Shown: positions 23,443 to 34,849 of the stretch, in pieces | Numbering within the stretch: the stretch's first letter is position 1 | Layout of the letters: every line of letters begins with the position of its first letter | DNA from: Anthopleura xanthogrammica | Taxonomy: Eukaryota > Cnidaria > Anthozoa > Actiniaria > Actiniidae | DNA: 64,000 bases | Assembly (NCBI GenBank): GCA_964019055.1 | Contig: OZ025217.1 | Location: 821,501-885,500, forward strand | Direction: 5' to 3' | Program-made: the position numbers and the translations under genes | Notes under the pieces: generated by a model | Seen by the model: only the letters and a program-made list of their open reading frames with translations | Told to the model about the DNA's origin: nothing | Database searches by the model: none

Positions 23443-26382
23443 ATGGCTTCTTTACTTGACATGGTTGAACACTTTACTGATAAAACAGGGAACTTGAAAC
23501 GATGTATGGATATACGAAATGCAGGTATATACACACTAAACACTAGAATATCGTTGCCTTTAGCCTTCTGCCTTGATAGAATGGCCTTGGATTTTACCTT
23601 TTTGTGCAGTTCATACTTTAAAATTTAACCGAAGTAAGCTTACCTCAACGGTGAAATTCGATTTTTAAGTATCGTTTTTTTACGATTTCTGATTACAGAA
23701 ATGCGTATAGGAAGAGCATGATAATAATAATGTAGGCTAAAAATGTTTGGAAAGCGATATAAGAGGAATAAAGAGACTGTTTTCTTTGTTGCAGCTCATT
23801 CATCAACTTGTGTATCTGACTTGAAGTCCATAAATAAAGAAGTTAACGAGATAGAGCAAATACTATCAGAGATGAGGGAACAACTGGTCACAGAGAAACA
23901 AAACCTTGATAGAGGACAGGTAATGTCTTTCCATTCTGATTTCTGATCATTATTTGGGGGGGGGGGGGGGGGGACACAGTTCAGGTATACATGTATGCCT
24001 TACCCTCCCACCCACATCCTGTTATTTTATTTCCATATATTTTTGTCATTTTTCACTGGATAAAATTTTACAGCTAGCTCTCCCTCTACATTTCTATTTT
24101 CACCTGCCGTCATTCCTCCAGTTACTCACACCTTATACTTGCATGTTGGTTTATTGATAATTTTCAGGCTCTCGTACAAGTGGTTAATGAGTACAGAGAT
24201 AGCATCCAGCATATTGCAAATAATTTGCCATCTCATTTACCAAACACCAAAAGGTAAAAGTCCTCTACATTTTATTTCCTTGAAGCCATATGAATCATGA
24301 AATCATGAAAAATCATATAGCTACTGAATACTGGAAAAAAATTTAGCATTAAAGTAGGTTGTTCAAATATGTTTTCCCATTTCAGATCATGTGTCATTCC
24401 CTTGAATATCATTTCTTTCTTCACCAATAAGGCTTGAAAAGATGCAAGGCTTGAAATAGCACCTGGGCAATGGGCAATGTCCAGGCAGAATTTTGAACTT
24501 GTCCAGTCAAATCTTTACTTTGGCAGTCATTTTGACCAGTAACATTGAGCCAGAAATGGGTTCTGTCTAAGATAAAACTAATTTGACCAGTCATCATGAC
24601 CGGTGACTGGCTTGCCATTATTTCAAGCCCTGAGATGTGTGGATGCTCTTGCCTTAAACAAAGTATATTCCTAAGGAGATGACCAAACATTAAATATTCC
24701 CAAAGTTTTGCTTTAAAAAACATTCATCATTGACACTCAAATAAAGTTTGATTGATTGATTGAACTTCATTTATTACTTAGGGAAGCTACAAATAAAGCA
24801 CCATCTATCAAGCACTCAATACCAAACACCCAAGAACAGCAGTCCATCAAACGAACTAAAGTGAACAACCGTAATGGAGATATAAATGTCACACAGATAC
24901 CATACCTGACCGTGGATGAGTTTGAAACCGTACCAAAGTAAGGGGAATAGATGGTATATTTAAAAACTATGAATATATCAAGCAATAACCAAATCATGAA
25001 TATACCCAGCAATAACCAAATCATGAATATACCCAGCAATAACCAAATCACGAATATACCCAGCAATAACCAAATCATGAATATACCCAGCAATAACCAA
25101 ATCATGAATATACCCAGCAATAACCAAATCATGAATATACCCAGCAATAACCAAATCATGAATATACCCAGCAATAACCTTCCAAGCTATTTTGTTATCA
25201 TCGTCTTGTTTTTCCTGTATGAGCCTTCCTAAATAAATAAATAAATAAAATTAAATAAATTGGATTTAGCAGTGGCTCCTCTACAGAGTAGCTATTCGTC
25301 CACTGAAATTCCAAATGGCAGGATTTGGTTTGGTTAATGAGACAATTCATCTCAAAAGCTCAAGCAACAATTATTCGTTTAATTGTTAAAATCAAATAGA
25401 GTGCAAACAATATATCCGTGAAACATTAGTATTTACTAAATAGTACAATTTTGTGCAAATTCTATTGTTTTCTATTGTTTAATTAGCACTATTTTGTGCT
25501 ATTTAGTAATTTGTATTTCACGGATATATTGTTTGCACTCTGTCAAAGAAGCAACAGACAATAAATTAATTATAGTTGAAACCCACTTACAACAGATTGC
25601 ACAACATTTTACTGTAAAGTGTCTTAAATGTAATTTAATTAATTAATATGGTCGTCATAGATACATCAAAGGAAGAATGAACTATCAACAAGTGAATGAT
25701 GCAATAGATGAAATCAACAAAGTCATCAAAGCCAAGTATAGAATTCTTAACCTGCCAAGGTCTGCGATGGGAGAGCCGATCATGAAGAAATATAAGGTAA
25801 TCTAGTATTCTGTTACTGTAAAGATCCTTAAACAATATCCATTTAGAAATTAAAAGTTGATTATCATGGAGTTAGGAATCATCAACATTTTCCCCATTTG
25901 GCACATTTCCTGCCTTAGGGCACTTCTGTCTGGATATGGTGGGAAAATTTGTCTCCAGCAGTCACTTGAAGTACGATGTCTTCATCATATTTCTGTGAGC
26001 CTGTTGGGTGTCTATACCCAGCAGGGATTCTATCCTAGTCTATTTGCTGGCCTTTTATCAATGGTTTGTTGTTTGATTGCAGGCTTTCAAAGAAGCAGAA
26101 ACAGATGAAACAAAAGGTAAGAAAAGTCATACAAATATAACTCTAAATACAACAGTTACGTTATGCTGTAGTTATGTTTTCATTCTTAATTTAGGATCTT
26201 AGTAAACCAAGCATTTTTTTTCCTTTTTAGGACTTTATTTTTTCATTGAAGATGATATAAAGAATTATTCCAGCCTGAAGCTTGATAAAGCAGGAAGAGC
26301 TGTTCTGACGATCATGCGTCACTGTGGTCGACTGAAGGAGCTGCGCAGTGGAAAACTGATAAGATATGCTCTAAAACAATAA
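23443..26382 (+). CDS. SKA1: Spindle and kinetochore-associated protein 1 (SKA1)
   Basis: Seven exons join in phase: 23443-23524, 23795-23919, 24168-24253, 24782-24937, 25661-25796, 26083-26116, 26231-26382, giving 771 bp and 256 aa; as I recall, human SKA1 is about 255 aa. SKA1 is part of the SKA complex, which couples kinetochores to spindle microtubules. The N-terminus (MASLLDMVEHFTDKTGNLK) and residues about 28-95 are helical (SKA core assembly). Residues about 120-256 are the winged-helix microtubule-binding domain: QIPYLTVDEFETVPKYIKGR, then NQ-type helices, the insert TDETKGLYFFIEDDIK, and the end IMRHCGRLKELRSGKLIRY. The start was chosen because it matches the family start and has A at -3 and G at +4; an in-frame ATG at 23311 would add 44 unrelated residues. 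Convergent with ANO8. Intron 4 holds a minisatellite and a fold-back repeat. Confidence 0.95.
23957..23974 (+). repeat. Poly-G tract in SKA1 intron 2
   Basis: A run of about 18 G residues directly follows exon 2. It is G-quadruplex-prone and also error-prone for sequencing. Confidence 0.85.
24447..24631. repeat. Imperfect fold-back repeat in SKA1 intron 3
   Basis: AGGCTTGAAATAG (24447-24459) pairs with TATTTCAAGCCCT (24619-24631). The interior contains several TGACCAGT/ACTGGTCA-type motifs in both orientations. It looks like a transposon remnant. Confidence 0.45.
24963..25178 (+). repeat. 27-bp minisatellite in SKA1 intron 4
   Basis: Eight tandem near-identical copies of a 27-bp unit (AATAACCAAATCATGAATAT then ACCCAGC), with about one substitution in one unit. 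Since 27 is a multiple of 3, both strands stay open (9-residue repeats), but the exon 4 frame stops at 24941, just after the donor at 24938, so the array is not part of the SKA1 protein. Confidence 0.93.
25398..25541. mobile_element. 144-bp fold-back MITE in SKA1 intron 4
   Basis: Arms of about 25 bases (AGTGCAAACAATATATCCGTG at left, inverse complement at 25516-25541) continue inward with a second paired block (TTTACTAAATAGTACAATTTTGTGC against GCACTATTTTGTGCTATTTAGTAA). Nearly the whole element can form one hairpin. Confidence 0.75.
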
Positions 26383-27936
26383 GCTGATCAAACAATAACC
26401 CTTTGTAGAATATTTCTTTTTGTGTAGCATGTTGATTAACAAAACCAGCCACTGAGGGTAGGGGTGAGGGATGAATGAAAAGCTTTGCTAACTTGTATCC
26501 ATAGTAACTAGGCATTGATGCTAGTGACATTAATCTTAATTTTGTGGGTAGTAATGGAAGTAATTTATATGTCATTATTTCCTTTCTTTCATTTTCATCA
26601 TGGTCTTTCCACTTCTCATGCATTTCTTTGTCCATTCCTTTCCCATCCCATTCTCATCTATTTCCCATCCATTTCAATCCATGGTGTTAGAGAGTGTATT
26701 AGCAAACAGTAAAACAACTGAATAGTGCAAAGGTTATAAATTTAATACTTCACAAATTGCTAACAATTATTGCAAATAACTGTACAATTTCAATGTATAT
26801 ATTAATGGTTTATAAAAAGAAAGAGTTAAAAACATTGTGTTTCATGTGTCACTACAAAACATGGCGATGTATGGTACAACTACCATTTGAAATACTCAGC
26901 ATTTTTTCAGTTTTAAGTTGTTTGATACTTGGAACTCTGTAGTCAGTATTAGTCAGTATTCTCGTACAATAATAGCGGATACCATGACAGTGGAATCCTA
27001 AGTTAGTCAAGTGTTTTGTGTAAGATTCTGTAGAAGTGTTTTGTAAATCATGCAGTCAAGCTGCTGAAACTGCTAAAGGCTGAGCACGGCTCCTAAACCT
27101 TTAAGAATTATTCTTCAGTATATTCTGTTGTTTCTTTTTCCATTCCGTAAAGAATTATATTTTTTCTCAGTTTTTCATTCGTCTAAATTGTTCGTCAAAT
27201 GTGTTTGTTTTGGTTCAGTTAAATGTCCTTGTGCGATATTCATTTATTTAAACATCATTGACAAGGACTTGTTGTTGTTTTTTTTTGCTAGCAATTTGTC
27301 CCTTGTCATTTTGTCTTTCGCAGGGACCACCATTAGGGCTGGTCAGGTGGGGCAATACCCCTACTACTTTCTTCGTCTGAAAGTGACTTGAACCTTACTT
27401 GCTTTAGCCCTACCACTGTTTAGGGTGCTCCGTGGTCCTTGCTTCGTGGCATGTCTTAAGGTTGTCATGAGGCACAGGTCCTCTTCCAGTGGGTTTCATT
27501 CGTTTTTTTCTTTAGTCAAATAATGTCATATTTTTGTCTGAAAGTTGTTCATTTCTTTCATGAGTAGTTATTGTAACTTGTCCCAAGGTATTCCTATCAT
27601 CGCCATTATTCTCACGAAGTTTCCAGTAGTGCTGTTTCAGTTCTTTGTAAAATATCGTACCTATATAAATAAGAAGTGCGTACATCCAACCAACCATTCT
27701 GGTTACATTTAATCCCATTTTTCTATTTCCCATTTAAGAAATAATTCTTTTACTCCTGTGCAATCTGTGCTTTGAATTTTTTTAGACATCCACTTCGTAC
27801 ATTTTCTAAATGTATCGTTCTTCTGCGTCCAGTGTGCTGCTGCTATTCTATCTATTCACACAAAGTATTCTGTGATGCATAGAGAGACATCACTTTGATC
27901 TGTGGTATTATCACATGCTTGTCTGCTCATGTGCAG
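26383..27936. other. Convergent intergenic region between SKA1 and ANO8
   Basis: It should hold both 3' UTRs. I find no canonical AATAAA soon after the SKA1 stop. A minus-strand AATAAA at about 27243-27248 could serve ANO8. No gene or repeat family recognised. Confidence 0.45.
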
Positions 27937-30900
27937 TCAGAGTTCTTTGTTGGTTTGGTCTTCCTGGTTTGGTGAGGTCGGGGGAGTCTGGGTAGCAGGT
28001 TTTCCCTGAAAAAATTATAAATTATCAGTTTGATAAGTGTTATTGACATTAACAACAGCAGCACCAGTATCTACGTACCTTGAGAGCTTCTCTTCTCTTG
28101 AATTCAACTTTAGCAATTTCGGTCTCCACCCATTCTGGGATGTCAGGTATGGCATAGGCTACAGCCACCTTAATGCCAATCACAAGGTGCTGAGGAAAGA
28201 AAAGAATAGATTAATGTTATGCAAATATCTGGTCAGGATTGTGATGGAGATATTGGAAAAACAAGGTAAGGTAAAAGAAAAATCGTCATTCCATTCCCTT
28301 AATTTTCTTTCCTTTTCTGTTCCATTTTCCTTTCTATCCCTTTTTATCATTTTTTGTTTCTCAATTTTATATTTCATTATTATATCTTATTTAATTGTTT
28401 TATGACAGACGTGTTTATTTACCTCCAACAATACAACAAGCAGGATAGTTTGTGCAGTTGTCATGCTGGGGAACATCCTCTGAATGGAACCACCACAACC
28501 AAGTAGAGCCAGGTTCACCATGACTGCGACCACGCCCATCACCTCCATCGCATCCTGGGTGAGTCAAAGATAATAAGATATTCAACAAGTTGATAACACT
28601 AAACAAAATACGTCAGTTGTATCACATTATGCTTCCCACTCATATGAAAACTTCTCTAAGTAGTAAGTACTGTACTGTACATTTCCCACTCATACGAAGA
28701 CAATTCTTTTGGGAAGCTATTTCAATGTTACGGCATGTCGTACCGTCTCACTCATGAGATCTATCTTACCTGCCATGTACCAATGTTCTCCACCTTCTCA
28801 CCAAAAGGTCTCCTGAGGTTGGTGCAGAGTTTGAAGGCATCGCTACGGATCTCAATAACGTTGTTCAACAGAGCACAGAGAGCAGCCAATGGGAAGGCAG
28901 ACGAGAACAAGACGACGTAACCAAACTGGATGAACATCTCAAGGTAATCTTCAAATGTATCCTTGAAAAAAATGAAAAATGTTATATATTGATCATAGCT
29001 GTTGGTTATCAAATTGAATTTTGTCAACAGAACAACATTGCTTCGTGTTAACTTTTTTGGGGGGGAGGGGAGCGGGGGGGAGGGGGTAATACATACCTCG
29101 TACTCTGGCATATTGCTTTCAATTTCAGCCTGGTTCATCAGTGGAGTATCGAGTTCCTTTGGTTTACTACCATCAGTTTTCTTCTCAGCCGGTTTGTTCT
29201 TGGCCAATTCTTTCTTTTCCTTTTCCATCTTCTTCTTTTGTTTCCATTCCTTCACTTTTTGCTTGACGAAAGGTACTAATGCTTCTTTCACGTTACCGAC
29301 GACTTGTTTCGTGATGAGGAGGGCGGCGAGTGTCTGGAATATACAGGTTGATTTATCAGTCAGAAAAGAGGATAATAATCAACACCTGATACCTTAATAT
29401 GTGCGGGTTGATCAGTATAAAGTAGTTTTCCTATGACTATGAAAAACGTACAGCCTTGCCGTGACCGTGTCAGTGCGGTGCCTTGTATGAAAACATACGA
29501 CATTAGGTGCCGTGTCCGCGCTGCGCCGCGCCGTAATACGAAATTATTCTGCTCTATGTACAGTGTACGACCGATGGCATTATAATATGGCGGATTAATA
29601 TGATATCAATTTCGTACGATTGAAAGGTTGCGGCGACATCATGTCAACCAATCACAGAGCGAACTCAGCCAATCAAGAGCCAGGACATGGCACGGTCACG
29701 GTACGACATGGTCACGGTGAGTTTTACGGTGAAATTTTATTGTTTGACGTTTGTGATGTAAAAAGGACTTATTATTGTTGATGGCCTATAGAAAGTATTG
29801 GTTTATTCTTTGGAATTAGCGTACTTACATTCTTGAGTCTTGGGAAATCTCGTACATAGAAAGCGATGTAGAAGAGGGACAGGAAGGCGTTGAAAAACTG
29901 GAACTAAAAAAAGGACAACATAATAAAGGATTAGAGACTAGTCTATATCGCTAGTCTGCCATTTTCATTCACAGCGATGCACTCAGGGGTTGAAACCTTA
30001 GTTGACATGGCAACGCGTTCCAGGTATTAAAGGTCGTCACGCTTCAGCCACTCTTTATCAATCCCACCATGCATTGTGAATCGGTAATATCATCATGTTG
30101 GTGATCGTATGTGGTCATCGTATGTGGTCACTTACCGACACCAGCTTGATGATCAAATGGTTTTCGTAGTTCTCTTGTAAGCGATAGTTTTCTGAAATAA
30201 ATAAGCAGTTGAGGTGATCTTACTGTTGGAGAAAGGACATCGATCATCAGTCAACCCTGAAACAACCTCTGGGCTGACTAGTCAGGGCACAGCGAGAGGG
30301 AGAAAGGAAAACCAGAGACATCTATTGCACGCCAGACCCACCTTTGTCATTGAGGAAGTAAGCCAGTTTCTTGTAGTTATCATCCAGTTGTCCAATACAA
30401 ACAGCCAGAAGAATTTTAGGTGCGAACTTCAGAGGTTTTGGTGGATTTTCCATCTTGTCGACCCATCTTTGGAACTCAAAGCAGAACAACATGGAGATGA
30501 CGACGACACCGAGAGATATAAGGATAGCAGGAAGAGACACACAATAACGGAAGATATTTCTCTTGATGGAAGGATAGTGAGGCTCTAGACGTCCTGTGAT
30601 GTCACTACGTTTGAACTCACCCTATAACAAGAAAAAAACACAAAATTGCTGAATTTCAACCAGGTGATTACAATCTCATCTCATTATCTGCTCCAAATGG
30701 TAGTCAAACAGAAAGAATTCTATTGAAAACTTGATTCAGCTGATGAACATTCCACGCGAGACAGGAAATGACGTCAAGTGAAATCCAGCATTATTAGACC
30801 ACAGGATGACGTCATTAATCAGTAATAGAATTGTGATCATACCCTAAACAAAGGTCTTGGATCCTTGAGTGCTTCGGATGGCATGTCCATAGTACCCCAT

Positions 30901-31256
30901 TTATAGGCCAGTTCAGCACTTTTTCGTTTCCAGGCCTCTAGGTAGAGCGTTGCCCAAACGATGTTGAAGATATTGCAAGCCAGCATACACCAGTCACGTG
31001 TCACCTCACCACGCATGCTTAGGATGAATGTAACGATTCCAAGGAACGCGGGCGCGACGAGCCATTTTGTGTACATACCAAGCCAGGCGAAATACATTGC
31101 GATCTTGACTCCAAAGTATTTACAGATGTCATCTGTGAACACATCAGGTTAAACAAGTAGGAATTGTGAGACGGGATAACTCTTTACTCATAATAATAGT
31201 GGTGATGATGATGATGGTGATGATGATGATGATGATGACGATGATGGTGATGATGG

Positions 31257-31287
<31 letters not shown>

Positions 31288-33062
31288 GATAATGGTGGTG
31301 ATGATGGTGGAGATGATGATGATGACCACAATAATTCTGGTAATAATGATAAATAGTGATAATGACAGCAATTATGATTACAATATATATTCATGATGAT
31401 GATTGCATTGTTGTTAATGATGACTATGTTGCTGCTGATTTTGTTGATAATATAATGATAATATTCTTGTCAGAGTCAGTTACCTAACGGTTGTGGTTTG
31501 AAGAATGCTTTGACCCAGGTTTTCCTCAGTTTGACCAAATCATCCTCGTTATGAAGAGGGTAAAGCTTGTCAATCACTCCTTCTGATAGCAGCTTAGAGA
31601 CTGAAAGCCAAAAGAACTAGCTGTTAGCAGTCGAGCTACAGGGTACCCAGTACAAGTGTCTTGATAACTTACCAATCTGCATGCCTTCACAGAACTTTAT
31701 CTTGCCCAGTTCGTCACCATCAATAGCCCTCAAACTGTTAACCATCTCCAGTACAATGGTCTGTTTATCGCCCGAGGTGAAGAAGGTGGTTGGATCGTCA
31801 TGGTTTTCGAACTGTTCCTTTTCACCAACCTTGAACTCTACCATACCTCCTCCAATCAGCTTCTTCTTAAAGCCCAGTTCCTCAGCCCACCCCTGATAAA
31901 CCTGACCGGGAGAAAAAAAAGAGACTGGTAAGAAAGGATTTCTTACCATCATAAATGCATGCGTTATAAGGTTTTACCGCTGACCAACAATTATACTAAC
32001 CTCATATGAAGCGGATAGGTAGAATGCATACACAGGTGTATGTGCCATCTGTCGGACATGTACATCTATTTCCGGTACGCGGGCTCGTAGACGGGACAGC
32101 AGCCACATCACTACATAGTCCTCAGTGTCCTTGGGGAAAGTGAGGATGACGTCACATGTCTGGGATGGCGTCGAGTGTTCCCAGAGCTTGGAAGACAGCA
32201 CAAACTTGCCGGTTTTTTGCCAGTTATCTGTAAGACAGAGTGGGGTTTAAGACACTACGTTGGATAGGTGTGAGATTTGAGTTGACAATGTTTTCTTTCT
32301 GTGCTAGAAAACTTACTTTGTGAGTCGGTAGAAAACACATCTTTTGCTGTGGTTTTTGCTGTTGATAAAACAAAAGTATTGATTAAAATTTCGTTAGAAG
32401 AGCGAAATAAGCAATAGACTGATAGACAAGCCTCTTAGCAAACCCTACTTTTGCATAGCGTTAAAGCGCTCTGTGAGATATCTTTCCATCAGTTATTTTT
32501 AGCAGTTTGTTTGAGACTGCGCGGCGTGTTTTGAATGAAGTACCAGCGCTGCAAACAAAACGCTTTTTCTAGGAAACTGCAAAAATTGACAAGAACAGCT
32601 CAAACAAACAGTTTTGTTATACAGTTATCCAAGGAAAACAAGTCGCTCTTTTCCGCAAAAACTTTCCATATTCTAGTAAAGATAATGATGTTTAGTGCTT
32701 CAACCGAATGGAAGCTGTAACTTTTTTTGCATGAAATTATCTTATTATTCATAAGATATTTAACCATTTTTTTTTACGGTTTGTTTATTTGGCATTTCTC
32801 TTCTTCGAGTATTTTTGTGAGCAATTTTTTGAAATATAATGAAAGATAAAACAAAGTGACTCTAAGTTAGAAATTATCATACGTTTTAAACTAGGTTTGC
32901 AAGAATGACAAAAAATGCATTAGTGAGATGCAAATTAATTTTCACCGTTTTCGCTTAGCATTAGTGAGGATTTCGAGATTCCTAGGATTTTTTTAGACAA
33001 ATATCACTATAAAACGCAATTTTTTTACCTTTGGCGCTAGTTCTTTTCTCTGGAATCGGCAT
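27937..33062 (-). CDS. ANO8: Anoctamin-8-like TMEM16 protein
   Basis: Fourteen minus-strand exons join in phase: 33029-33062, 32317-32358, 32001-32227, 31673-31901, 31484-31600, 30843-31132, 30342-30621, 30136-30191, 29829-29903, 29097-29333, 28770-28961, 28423-28554, 28079-28189, 27937-28005; 2091 bp, 696 aa. TMEM16 proteins are ten-helix Ca2+-linked channels or lipid scramblases; ANO8 and its yeast relative Ist2 act at ER-plasma membrane contacts. An N-terminal cytosolic domain (residues about 27-215, with [20 protein letters not shown]) precedes helix 1 ([19 protein letters not shown], residue 217 on). The block [20 protein letters not shown] to [13 protein letters not shown] is closest to vertebrate ANO8. 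D534, E537, E566 and D570 match Ca2+-site positions of helices 7 and 8. It is far shorter than vertebrate ANO8 (over 1200 aa): the internal acidic insert is replaced by a 50-residue Lys/Glu linker and the tail is only 22 residues. Confidence 0.95.
29428..29545. repeat. Dispersed repeat in ANO8 intron 9 (copy 1)
   Basis: The segment from TATGACTATGAAAAACGTAC to the GCCGCGCCGTAA stretch is homologous to 50533-50650 in the SCAMP gene (same order of TATGAAAACAT, GACATT/AACATT, GCCGTGTCC blocks). It is GC-richer than its surroundings. Confidence 0.6.
30688..30792. repeat. Dispersed repeat in ANO8 intron 6 (copy 2)
   Basis: Homologous to 5087-5170 (CTGCTCCAAATGGT, GATTCAGCTGA, GAACATTCC, GAGACAGGAAATGACGTC in the same order). 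Confidence 0.65.
31196..31326 (+). repeat. GAT/GGT microsatellite in ANO8 intron 5
   Basis: About 130 bases of GAT with interspersed GGT trinucleotides. The Met- or Ile-rich frames across it are artefacts. Confidence 0.95.
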
Positions 33063-34849
33063 TTTGAACGATAAAAAAGAGGATATTTTCCTCCAGCGTC
33101 CTTAAAAACACACCTTTTTCAGTGCTAAAAACACTGGTTTGCTTGCTGGAGCTGGTTTTGCTACCTGCTAAAGCAGGCGGGTAGACGCGTAAAATGCTTG
33201 AATATGATTGGTTGGTTGCTGTTCTCTGATTGGTTGATATAATCGAGGGAAGCAGGTTACGGGTGGCTGTTTACTGGGACAACTTCCCCGGATTTTAATG
33301 GATTAACAAAAACCAAATACAACCACGACCCTACTTCAATATGAAGATTTTCTTCATACATTAAGGTCTAAATTTTTCACTCACAAACGTTTTCTAAACC
33401 TTGTTTTATTCTACCAGAAGAATTTTTAGACTAGAAATCGTGTTTCACTTCATAAATTTTGCTGTCCTTTTTCAAATTATGATGAATTTGAAGTAAACAA
33501 TACCAGTGATTCACACCTAATTTCTGGCTTCTTCTTGACATATTATCGTCTTTTAATGACACATAAAACAAATCCATGAGACAAGTGTTTATTTAGGGAA
33601 AATGAGGAGAATTACAATCTAAATCTCTGTATAAATCAAACAATAGATGGTGAAGAAATATTGAGACCGAAAAAGTGTTAACGTTATTTGAATTTTTTTT
33701 GTTTTTGAATGAACGCGCTTGAATTGAAAACACGTTTCTTCATTTGGTTTGGGGACAAAATTGTTCCATAATTGAGACTTATTTTTATCCTTGTGCTTAT
33801 ATACCATAGAGAAATATTCTACGAAAGCACTCGAACTTTTTGTAAATACGAGAGTGTCTAGCATGCCCCAGGGTATATCCCTAAGTAGGTATGTCGAGGA
33901 TGGGGGAAGGGACAGGAAAAATGATCAGGAAATACGGACTTCACTGCAAGATCATGTATGATTGTCGTGTAAACCATCCAACATTAGCAACAACACTGCA
34001 TGTTTATGCAAAATGTTCAAACGTGTTAATAATCACTAGTGATTCTACTATATATTGTGTAGACGTGGAAATGACTTTTAACCAATTATATATTCGCACA
34101 TCCCATTCCATCCATCCATTTCCTAATTCCCATTTCACAATCTAAACCAAATCAATTATAGTTCCTTGATGCAGCTGAATGCTAATAGTTTTTACTGTGG
34201 TAATTCTTATTTCAACATTGACCGAAAGAAATTTGTGCAAATCTCGGTAATTCGTACCGCGCTAGAAACAGAACAATTTTGGGGTTAAATGTAAACTCTC
34301 ATAATCAAGTACTAGATAGATGAAATAAGTCATCACCTACCCCAGGTCCAGAGATGATTCGGTTGCTGTTTTGTTGTTGCCCAAACCGTTTGAACTCTCT
34401 TCATTTATCCAATAATATTCACTTCTTGAAGTAGATTATTTTCGTTTCTTTTCAGAATATTTTTAACCCATTTCATTATATATTTTTTCTGTCTTCACTG
34501 ATATCAAATTTCTGTGCCTTAAGACATGCATTTTGTACCTCTCTTTTTGATTTGTAATAAGAATTATTACAGTCGATATTTTATAATTTAAAAAATGTAA
34601 ATTTTTCTTGTCGTTTCTAGGAGATTAACACTTGTCTTAAGAATGTAAAATTAAAAATATAAAACAGTTGTGTTTGCTTGACACAGACAGCAACAAAATA
34701 AATTTGGAAATAAAATAATATAAACCAATGAATTTTGTATTTCAAAATTTACAACTCAGTAACATCAATCTAATTCCGTTCAAGTTAAACCCGATCAGTA
34801 CCTTCAAAAACATTTCAATTATATCAAAGTATGAATTATTCATCACAAT
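33063..34849. other. Region between the ANO8 5' end and the satellite
   Basis: ANO8 promoter DNA then AT-rich sequence. Frames at 33619-33864 (minus) and 33891-34145 (plus) have no recognisable content. No gene called. Confidence 0.45.
33207..33233 (-). promoter_or_regulatory. Two CCAAT boxes upstream of ANO8
   Basis: ATTGG at 33207-33211 and 33229-33233 reads CCAAT on the minus strand, 22 bases apart and about 145-170 bases upstream of the ANO8 start codon. That is a usual position for NF-Y boxes in a TATA-less housekeeping promoter. The same pentamer also occurs in local repeats, so this is suggestive only. Confidence 0.4.

Noticed and set aside
24963..25178. CRISPR-like appearance of regularly spaced repeats
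   Set aside because: Units are contiguous without unique spacers and the locus is an intron of an animal gene.
24767..25232. Repetitive frames (LLGIFMIWL / MNIPSNNQI repeats)
   Set aside because: Products of the 27-bp intron minisatellite, whose unit length is a multiple of three.
31144..31396. Ile- and Met-rich frames
   Set aside because: Translation of the GAT microsatellite in an ANO8 intron.
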